Shown here: in pieces, positions 6,917 through 12,924 of the stretch | How positions within the stretch are numbered: the stretch's first letter is position 1 | Layout: each line of letters starts with the position of its first letter | Source of the DNA: Pseudomonadota bacterium | GTDB taxonomy: Bacteria; Pseudomonadota; Alphaproteobacteria; Rhizobiales; Beijerinckiaceae | Direction: 5' to 3' | Assembly: GCA_023386155.1 (NCBI GenBank) | Contig: JAEWKH010000134.1 | Location: forward strand, 1 to 14,100 | Length of the DNA: 14,100 nt | Notes under the pieces: generated by a model | What the model saw: only the letters and a program-made list of their open reading frames with translations | The model's database searches: none | Told to the model about the DNA's origin: nothing | Position numbers and translations under genes: made by a program

Positions 6917-9303
6917 GATCTTGCCCTCGTGCGCCGGCTCTCGCGGGCCCGATGAACGCTCACCGGGCTCGCCGCCTCCGGTCTGTTCTCAGCCTGGTGT
7001 TCTACCAGCACCACTGTGGTCGGCTCATTTTTTGCCTCTCTATCGGCACCACCTTCTGTCAGAAGGCGTCTGATCTCGGCCAGCAGGGCGAGCTGCTTGT
7101 CGTTGGCCTCGATCCGGCCTTCCAGACGGTCGAGCAGGCCGAGCAGCTCGCGCCGATCCTCGGATGTCCGCAGGAGCTTCGGCAGTGCTATGAGCGCCCT
7201 CACCGGCTCGTAGTCGACGACATAGGACTGCTCACGGATGATCTCGCGTGCGACCTCAGCCGGCATGTCGACTAGACCGACATCCTTGCCGACCAGTTCG
7301 CGGGCCCGCTTCATGGCCGAGAGCCGCCGCCGACCGGTGCCGGCCTTCATGAGCAGGAGCACGGTGCGAACAATGGCCTTCGTCCGATCGCCGTCTTCGA
7401 TATGTGACAGCGCCTCCTTGACCAGGGGGGCTTTCCGTATGTCGGCGGGCTCCTCTGCGACTGTTTCCTTCTCGTCGTCCGCCATGGCGATACTGGCTGG
7501 ACCGTAGGTGCTGAAGAAGGCGTTCTCCACTGCCGCGTCGCGCAAGTCGCGATAGAGGTCCCACGAGGCAGTGGTCATGGCAGCGGTCCAGTGTTCCATC
7601 ATGGCCATCGGGCCATCGTCGCTGCGTGGCATCCGGTTCGCCCTCGCCATGTCCGCCATGCCCTTGAGAGGCCACAGGAACGGGTTGAGATCCGACACCG
7701 CCCAGCGTTGCGCCCGCTGCGGATGCATTGTCCGCCGCATGGCCGCTCCTGCGGGCGTCACCATCGCCTTGACGGAGGGATGAACAAATGTGTCGTAGGC
7801 GGAGACGAGAGCCTCCGAGGCCTTCTCCACGGCCCTGAATGGCATCTCGTCCTTGCGGCCATACTTCTGCAGGACCTGAAGATCCTCGACCCTCCGCTCG
7901 GTCAGCATCACGTCATAACGCACGCTGTCGTCCGACTTCTGCTCTTCCACCTCCATGCCGTAAAGGCCAGGCGGCAGATGCTCGATGTACTCGATCAGGT
8001 CGACGATCTGCGTGTGTTCGCGCTTGGCGACGGAGCCCGAAACGAAGATTCCGAGATGCCCGACGCTCTTATGCATGAGACCGACGATGACCTGTCCGTT
8101 CGCCTTCAGTGCCTCCGTGGTCGGGTAGATGTCGGCGACCCAGTTGAATGCCTGCTGGGGCGGCGTGATGTTGTCGCCGAGGGATGCGAACACGATGATT
8201 GGCGACCTGATCGCCCGCAGGTCGAAGGCGCGCCCCTCGGACCACTCCGCCTCGCCTTCGGCGAGGTTGTTCCCCACGAACAGGTTCTCGACGATCCAGC
8301 GGATTTCCTGCCGGTCCATCAGGAAGAAGCCGCCCCACCAGCGCTCGAAGTCAAGGAACCTCTCGGGCTCGGTGTCGATCTTGGAGAAGAGAGTGTAGTA
8401 CTTGTCGAAGTAGGTGTTGGCTGGATTGAGGTATTCGAAATTCTCGACGAGGTAAGCACCGTCGAACTTGCCGGCGCCAAGATCGCTTGCGAGCAGTGCA
8501 GGCCAGGCACCGCCAAGCATCCCCCCGGCATAACGCATGGGGTTCTCGCCATCGTTGCCGGCCCAGTACGACATCGGCGCGCCGTTGATCACGATAGGCC
8601 CGACGAGTTCCGGTTCGAGTGCGCCCACGAGCATGGACGCCCATCCACCCTGGCAGTTGCCGACCACCACCGGCTTGCGGGTCTTCGGATGGCGCTCGCC
8701 GACAATGCGGAGGAACTCGGCCTCGGCGCGCGAGACGTCCGCGAGAGTTTGCCCTGGAACAGGCTCTGGGAAGAAGATCACAAAATAGACCGGATGCCCC
8801 GCCTTGAGGGCCACTCCGACCTGCGAGTCCTGCTTGAACCCGCCGATGCCGGGCCCGTGGCCCGCTCGTGGATCGATGATGACGAAGGGTCGGCTCCCCG
8901 GATCGGTTTCGGTGCCGTCGGGGGGAATGATCCGCACGAGGGCGTAGTTGGCGGGGCGCTCGAACGTGCGAGCGTCGGCGATGACTTCCCACGCGAAATC
9001 GAGCAGTGGCGGCTTGCCGGCCTTCTCATGCTCGATCCAATTGTTGCCGCGCTGGCGCAGGGTGTCCCAGAAGAGGATTGAGCGCTGCGTGAAGTCAAGC
9101 CAATAGGCGCTGGCATCGCGCCAGAGGTCCAGCGGAGATGCCTGACGGCCTGACGTGGCTCCCAATGGTTCGCTTGCAGCCTTCAATGCGTCCAGATAGC
9201 GCTGAAATGCGTTCGCACAGCGCTGCTGATAGACCTCGGCGACTTTTGTCTGAGCACGGGCGACCTCCTCCAGCCGGTTCTGGTCTGGTTTATCCCTACG
9301 CAT
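6913..9303 (-). CDS. DUF3141 protein, PHA-synthase-like alpha/beta hydrolase (about 796 aa)
   Basis: The N-terminal 90 residues are helical and resemble the leader of PHA synthases (YWLDFTQRSILFWDTLRQRG). The hydrolase core follows, with FVIIDPRAGHGPGIGGFK and the nucleophile elbow VVGNCQGG (Cys217). Probable acid and base are Asp377 in FASLGDNITPPQQAF and His416 in KSVGHLGIFVSG. A Cys-Asp-His triad is what PHA synthases use to move acyl groups as thioesters; the actual substrate of DUF3141 proteins is not known to me. About 350 further residues have no domain I can name. The start is uncertain: the ATG at 9303 has a distant AGGA, the ATG at 9327 a poor site, and the GTG at 9342 no Shine-Dalgarno although it is nearest the previous gene's stop. 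The stop overlaps fabI by 4 nt. I see no membrane segment or signal peptide. Confidence 0.85.
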   Translation of the reverse strand: MRRDKPDQNRLEEVARAQTKVAEVYQQRCANAFQRYLDALKAASEPLGATSGRQASPLDLWRDASAYWLDFTQRSILFWDTLRQRGNNWIEHEKAGKPPLLDFAWEVIADARTFERPANYALVRIIPPDGTETDPGSRPFVIIDPRAGHGPGIGGFKQDSQVGVALKAGHPVYFVIFFPEPVPGQTLADVSRAEAEFLRIVGERHPKTRKPVVVGNCQGGWASMLVGALEPELVGPIVINGAPMSYWAGNDGENPMRYAGGMLGGAWPALLASDLGAGKFDGAYLVENFEYLNPANTYFDKYYTLFSKIDTEPERFLDFERWWGGFFLMDRQEIRWIVENLFVGNNLAEGEAEWSEGRAFDLRAIRSPIIVFASLGDNITPPQQAFNWVADIYPTTEALKANGQVIVGLMHKSVGHLGIFVSGSVAKREHTQIVDLIEYIEHLPPGLYGMEVEEQKSDDSVRYDVMLTERRVEDLQVLQKYGRKDEMPFRAVEKASEALVSAYDTFVHPSVKAMVTPAGAAMRRTMHPQRAQRWAVSDLNPFLWPLKGMADMARANRMPRSDDGPMAMMEHWTAAMTTASWDLYRDLRDAAVENAFFSTYGPASIAMADDEKETVAEEPADIRKAPLVKEALSHIEDGDRTKAIVRTVLLLMKAGTGRRRLSAMKRARELVGKDVGLVDMPAEVAREIIREQSYVVDYEPVRALIALPKLLRTSEDRRELLGLLDRLEGRIEANDKQLALLAEIRRLLTEGGADREAKNEPTTVVLVEHQAENRPEAASPVSVHRARESRRTRARS

Positions 9304-9363
9304 GGGTTTCGATCCGTCCTGTCGCATCGCTGGCGTCCGCACAAGAGAGGTTTCAGCACGAGG

Positions 9364-9876
9364 TCATCGCTTGGTGTCGCCCCATTTGAGGAAAAAGCCG
9401 ACATCCCCCGGGAGGCCACCCGGCCATTCGATGATCATGGCGCTGAGCTTGAACCCCCCATCCCGGAGCTGGTCACGCCAGAGCTCATAGGCCTGACGCG
9501 GCCGCCCGGTGAGAGTTTCGGGCCAGGATGGATCTCCGTTGTTGATCGCCCGGCCGTGGTCGTTGCACAGCGCGTTGGGAAACCGCATGACCATCAGCTC
9601 CGTCTGGCCGCGCTCCGCAGCCGCCCGCAGCTTCGACCGCAATGGCTGCAGAACCTCCTTCAGGCGCTCGGGCGTGAGTTCGATGGGCTCGGCCATGCGC
9701 TTGATGAGATCCTGGCGCGCCTTCTCGGCGCGATCCATTCCATCCAGGGACTTCGAGGCCTTCGCCATCTGCATCTCGGTCATGTAGTTGCGCAGGTCGG
9801 TCGCTGACATGAATGTCTCGTCCCCGAGTTGGTCCTGCGTCTTGCCTTCATCCGTCTTTGTCTTCAACGTTTCCAT
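9364..9876 (-). CDS. Conserved-looking hypothetical protein in the pta-ackA operon (170 aa)
   Basis: The start ATG at 9876 has a strong GGGAGG 8 nt upstream and lies 17 nt after the ackA stop codon. The protein is soluble and charged. Residues 1-62 are Lys/Glu/Asp/Met-rich and mostly helical, without a signal peptide. Residues 68-92 look like an amphipathic helix (LTPERLKEVLQPLRSKLRAA). Residues 93-170 are more globular, with ELMVMRFPNALCNDHGRAIN, then WPETLTGRPRQAYELWRDQL and a C-terminal FKLSAMIIEWPGGLPGDVGF. I do not recognise a family. Its position between acetate kinase and the DUF3141 enzyme suggests an accessory or regulatory subunit of that pathway. The single cysteine (Cys104) and two glycine turns near the end are the only candidate functional residues I can point to. 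Confidence 0.8.
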   Translation of the reverse strand: METLKTKTDEGKTQDQLGDETFMSATDLRNYMTEMQMAKASKSLDGMDRAEKARQDLIKRMAEPIELTPERLKEVLQPLRSKLRAAAERGQTELMVMRFPNALCNDHGRAINNGDPSWPETLTGRPRQAYELWRDQLRDGGFKLSAMIIEWPGGLPGDVGFFLKWGDTKR

Positions 9877-9893
9877 GACATCGACCTCCCTGT

Positions 9894-11102
9894 TCAGGAT
9901 GCAAGACGGGTTTGCGCCGCGCTGAGCACGCTGCCCGCCTGCCGTGCAATCACTAGTTCCTCGTTGGTGGGGATGACCCAGGCCGACGGCCCTGGTCCGG
10001 TGGAAATCCGCGGTCCGCCCGTCCGATTGGCCGCTTCGTCGAGGGCAAGGCCTGTCCAGCTCAGGCCTGCGATCACCTCGGCGCGGGTCGCCACGTCGTT
10101 CTCGCCGATCCCGGCGGTGAAGACGAGGCCATCGATCCCGCCAAGCGCCGCAACGAGTGAGCCGATCTCACGCGTGATGCGGTAAACGAACAGATCGATG
10201 GCACGCCTGGCGTCGGGATCGCTCGACGCCTTCGAGCGGAGAACCCGCATGTCGTTCGAGATTCCGGAAACGCCGAGGAGACCGGACTTGGTGTAGAGGA
10301 TGCGCTCGGCCTCCTCCGGAGTGAGCTTCATCTCCCGGAGCATGAAGAAGACGATCCCGGCATCGATGGCACCGCAACGGGTGCCCATCGGCAGCCCGTC
10401 GAGCGCGGAAAAGCCCATGGTCGTTGCGATGCTGATACCACCGCTGAGCGCACACAGGCTTGCGCCGTTTCCGAGATGGGCGGCAACCACCCTGCCCTCG
10501 CTAAGACGCGGATCGTAATCCTTGAGCACGGACGAGATGTAATCGTAGGACAGACCGTGAAATCCATAGCGCCGCACCCCACGGCTCCGGATGTCGCTCG
10601 GCAGCGCGAAGAGGCTCGCAATATCCGATTGCGTCTGATGGAAGGCGGTGTCGAAACACGCTACCTGCGGCATTCCCGGCAGACGCCGGCGAACGATCCG
10701 GATCGGCTCCAGATTATGGGGCTGATGCAAGGGGGCGAGAGGGACCAAGGCTTCAAGCGCCTGGACGACGGCGTCGTCCACCAGCACAGGAGATGAGAAG
10801 GCTGCGCCGCCATGGACAACCCTGTGCCCGATGGCCACGGGCTTGCGCTCATCTCGGAACTGGCTCAACCACGAGACGAGGTGCATCAGCGCTTCCTCAT
10901 GCCCGACCCGGTCTCCGGAGCTCCAGGTCATCTCGTCGAGGATCGCCAGATCCGTGTCCTTGACGAGAAAGTGAGCCGATCCTCCGAGCCCCTCGTAGAA
11001 GCCCTTCCAGACAAGCCGAGGCTCCGCATCATCCGCTAAATCGAAAACCTGGAACTTGAGGCTCGACGACCCGGCGTTGAGGACGATGAGGGCGGGGATC
11101 AT
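9894..11102 (-). CDS. ackA: Acetate kinase
   Basis: The enzyme catalyses acetyl phosphate + ADP = acetate + ATP in the cytosol and also runs in reverse. The 402-aa length is typical of the family. The ASKHA-fold motifs are all present: LNAGSSSLK with Asn9, HRVVHGG with Arg94, the catalytic Asp151 in CFDTAFH, His209 in HLGNGAS, Arg242 in GTRCGAID, FTAGIGEN at 328-335, and Glu381 in IPTNEELVIA. The start ATG at 11102 is only 3 nt past the pta stop, with GGAGG lying inside the last pta codons, so translation is probably coupled. Its role is to complete the Pta-AckA route for acetyl-CoA overflow, or for acetate uptake when run backwards. No key residue is missing. Confidence 0.96.
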   Translation of the reverse strand: MIPALIVLNAGSSSLKFQVFDLADDAEPRLVWKGFYEGLGGSAHFLVKDTDLAILDEMTWSSGDRVGHEEALMHLVSWLSQFRDERKPVAIGHRVVHGGAAFSSPVLVDDAVVQALEALVPLAPLHQPHNLEPIRIVRRRLPGMPQVACFDTAFHQTQSDIASLFALPSDIRSRGVRRYGFHGLSYDYISSVLKDYDPRLSEGRVVAAHLGNGASLCALSGGISIATTMGFSALDGLPMGTRCGAIDAGIVFFMLREMKLTPEEAERILYTKSGLLGVSGISNDMRVLRSKASSDPDARRAIDLFVYRITREIGSLVAALGGIDGLVFTAGIGENDVATRAEVIAGLSWTGLALDEAANRTGGPRISTGPGPSAWVIPTNEELVIARQAGSVLSAAQTRLAS

Positions 11103-11105
11103 GGC

Positions 11106-12083
11106 TCAGACCTCCGGGATAGCGAGTTTTGTGCGCTGCGCTTCGGCAACCAGCGATGCCACGGCGCAGGAGGCCAGCCGGGTAATCGTCGAGTCGGCTC
11201 GGCTCGTGAGGATGACCGGAACGCGAGCGCCGAGCACGATTCCGGCGGCATCCGCGTCAGCCAGGAAGGTCAGGCTCTTGGCCAGCATGTTGCCGGCCTC
11301 CAGATCCGGGACCACGAGCACATTCGCTTGGCCCGCCACGGGGGACTGGATCTTCTTGAGCTTGGCGGCACCAAGGTCGATGGCATTGTCGAGTGCGAGG
11401 GGACCGTCGAGGATCCCGCCCGTGATCTGGCCACGGTCGGCCATCTTGCACAAGGCCGCAGCCTCGATGGTCGAGGGTACCTTCGGGTTGACCGTTTCCA
11501 TCGCCGACAGGATCGCAACCCGCACCGGATCGACCTGCAGCGCCTGGGCGAGGTCAATGGCGTTCTGCACGATGTGGACCTTGTCCTCCAAGGTTGGCGC
11601 GATGTTCACGGCCGCGTCGGTGATGATCAGGGCGGTCTCGTGGGTAGGAACGTCCATGACGAAGCAGTGGCTGATCCGGCGGGCCGTGCGCAGCCCGCCC
11701 TCGCGGCGAACGATGGCGCCCATGAGCTCGTCCGTGTGCAGGCTGCCCTTCATCAGCGCCTCGGCCTGGCCTGTCCGCACCAGATCGACAGCTGCCTCCG
11801 CCGCCGCATGGCTGTGCGACGTGTCGACGATGCGGATCTGAGAGACATTCTTGCCGAGCGCCTCCGCGGTGGCTTTGATCTTGGCCTCGGGTCCGACGAG
11901 AATCGGGTCGATCAGACCGAGTCCGATCGCCTCGAACACTGCCCCCAGGGAGGCTGGGTCACACGGATGCGCCACGGCAACCTTCAGCTTTGGCAGGGAT
12001 TGTGCCGCCGCCACCAGCCGGTCGTACTTCTCGTGCCGCCGCTGGCCCTGAGCGACATCCTGGGCCTGAACCGCAACCGTCAT
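11106..12083 (-). CDS. pta: Phosphate acetyltransferase (single-domain PTA/PTB family)
   Basis: The enzyme catalyses acetyl-CoA + phosphate = acetyl phosphate + CoA, feeding acetate kinase. From the ATG at 12083, preceded by GGAGG 5 nt upstream, the product is 325 aa, the size of single-domain PTA_PTB enzymes. It lacks the long N-terminal DRTGG/P-loop region of the Escherichia coli enzyme. Diagnostic stretches are IDPILVGPEAKI, EALMKGSLHTDELM, FVMDVPTHETALIITDAAVN, MADRGQITGGILDGPLALDN and the end segment GARVPVILTSRADSTITRLA. The frame extends to 12209, and an alternative ATG at 12122 has a poorer ribosome site. Some relatives are fused to an enoyl-CoA hydratase-like domain; this one is not. 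It heads the block pta-ackA-170aa-DUF3141-fabI. Operator-like half-sites lie 152-189 nt upstream of the start. Confidence 0.93.
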   Translation of the reverse strand: MTVAVQAQDVAQGQRRHEKYDRLVAAAQSLPKLKVAVAHPCDPASLGAVFEAIGLGLIDPILVGPEAKIKATAEALGKNVSQIRIVDTSHSHAAAEAAVDLVRTGQAEALMKGSLHTDELMGAIVRREGGLRTARRISHCFVMDVPTHETALIITDAAVNIAPTLEDKVHIVQNAIDLAQALQVDPVRVAILSAMETVNPKVPSTIEAAALCKMADRGQITGGILDGPLALDNAIDLGAAKLKKIQSPVAGQANVLVVPDLEAGNMLAKSLTFLADADAAGIVLGARVPVILTSRADSTITRLASCAVASLVAEAQRTKLAIPEV

Positions 12084-12234
12084 GCTGGCCTCCACGCGCT
12101 GCTCCCAATGGATGGCCGCCATCGACCGCCCTGAGCCGCCGGGTTTGCGAAAGATGTGCAGGATCCTCTCCCCGCTCGATCTCACGACCGCCCGCTTATT
12201 TGCACGCACGAGTATGGACCGCGCCAGTTCCGCT

Positions 12235-12272
12235 GCTTGACCCGTTGGGCCAACGATTTGACAGTTTTGGAC
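12235..12272 (-). promoter_or_regulatory. Candidate AraC-type operator B, upstream of pta
   Basis: On the plus strand the half-sites are gcttgacccgttgggcc (12235-12251) and atttgacagttttggac (12256-12272), again 21 bp apart. They match 13 and 11 of the 14 fixed positions of gcttgacNNNttgggac. The 31-bp stretch 12233-12263 is identical to the araC upstream stretch at 21 of 31 positions with no gap, in blocks ctgcttgacc, ttggg and tgaca. It lies in the 228-nt non-coding gap between the araC stop and pta. A weak -10-like CATACT on the minus strand lies close downstream. Confidence 0.6.
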
Positions 12273-12311
12273 TACTCAGCGGGAAACAGGCCTCATGTTA
12301 AAGGAGCTGAC

Positions 12312-12737
12312 TCAGGGCGGCTTGCCGGAACGGGGCACCCGGCGGAGCCGCCAGGATTTCCGGGTTCGATGATGGTCGCGGCGCCATGCCGATGGGGCTT
12401 CTCCGGACCAGCGCCGAAAGGCCCGGGTGAAGGCACTCGGCTCGGAATATTTCAGAACTGCCGCAATCTGGCTCAGCGCCATGTCGGTATTGGCCAGAAG
12501 GTCGCACGCAATCTCGAATCGCACTTCATCAGTCACTTTCCTGAATGCGAGTCCCTCGGTGCGCAGATGTCGCGTCAAGGTTCGGCGATGCATCGAGAAG
12601 AGACTGGCAATCCTGGCGGCGGAGCAGGTCTCCCTGAGCAGCTCGGTTCGAAGCAGGCGGCGCAGATCCTCGGTGAGCGGGCCGGTGCCATGGGCTGTGC
12701 TCGGCCCATCCGCTCTGCGGGTGAATGGCATTTCCAT
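12312..12737 (-). CDS. Short AraC-family regulator: DNA-binding domain only (141 aa)
   Basis: The start is the ATG at 12737, preceded by AGGGAAGGA; an ATG two codons on is possible. The frame is open back to 12914 but runs through the repeat and operator, so the longer version is unlikely. Residues 22-127 form a complete double helix-turn-helix AraC domain: CSAARIASLFSMHRRTLTRH is the first HTH, and ALSQIAAVLKYSEPSAFTRA followed by FRRWSGEAPSAWRR gives the second HTH and signature. The subtype resembles the OruR-like regulators with an N-terminal Arabinose_bd sensor domain, normally about 330 aa. Here the sensor is missing, and the upstream DNA holds an operator-like repeat instead of coding remnants. 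It may be a natural stand-alone regulator or a decayed gene under new control. Its product is the obvious candidate to bind operators A, B and C. The basic C-terminal tail (RKSWRLRRVPRSGKPP) is an extra. Confidence 0.75.
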   Translation of the reverse strand: MEMPFTRRADGPSTAHGTGPLTEDLRRLLRTELLRETCSAARIASLFSMHRRTLTRHLRTEGLAFRKVTDEVRFEIACDLLANTDMALSQIAAVLKYSEPSAFTRAFRRWSGEAPSAWRRDHHRTRKSWRLRRVPRSGKPP

Positions 12738-12800
12738 GGTTTCCTTCCCTCTATGGTAACCTGCCTGATCCGCCCTATTTTCCTCGCTTCCCGCTCCTCT

Positions 12801-12838
12801 GCTTGACCGCTTGGGACTTTCTCCTGACAATTGGGGAA
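12801..12838 (-). promoter_or_regulatory. Candidate AraC-type operator A, upstream of the araC-type gene
   Basis: On the plus strand the half-sites are gcttgaccgcttgggac (12801-12817), matching all 14 fixed positions of the consensus, and tcctgacaattggggaa (12822-12838), matching 10 of 14, offset by 21 bp. The pair lies 64 nt upstream of the regulator's start codon and just downstream of the RIME-like repeat. It suggests autoregulation. No strong -10 box is visible; AAAATA on the minus strand near 12778-12783 is the best candidate. Confidence 0.6.
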
Positions 12839-12854
12839 CCTCGGCGGAGTATCC

Positions 12855-12924
12855 GATGCTCCGCTCTATAGAGAGCGCATCGTTGAGTGCGAAAACCGGG
12901 TCCACTTTTCGCACGATGCGCTAG
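12855..12924 (-). repeat. RIME-like palindromic intergenic repeat, copy 2
   Basis: Read on the minus strand this matches copy 1 nearly base for base from ctagcgcatcgtgcg through gagcggagcatc. The inner stem is tgcgaaaa/ttttcgca, one pair shorter than copy 1 in both arms, and the loop is gtggacccgg. Its far end differs from copy 1 and instead forms its own hairpin, cggagta/tgctccg (12845-12863). It follows the mscS-type gene directly and its first bases complete that gene's stop codon. Confidence 0.85.

Noticed and set aside
7591..9081. Long plus-strand open frame (496 codons) opposite the DUF3141 gene
   Set aside because: It is antisense to a gene with clear catalytic motifs, its translation is rich in Arg, Asp, His and Glu without domain logic, and such mirror frames are expected in GC-rich DNA.
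12237..12265. Plus-strand sigma70-like TTGACC-N17-GACAGT, also seen as TTGACC-N17-GACAAT at 12803-12831
   Set aside because: No plus-strand gene follows either copy, and the -10 boxes are poor. The shared bases fit a direct-repeat operator for the minus-strand genes better.
12259..12265. Half Pho box (CTGTCAA on the minus strand) upstream of pta
   Set aside because: A Pho box needs two such 7-mers 11 bp apart, and the second is absent. The bases are part of operator half-site B2.
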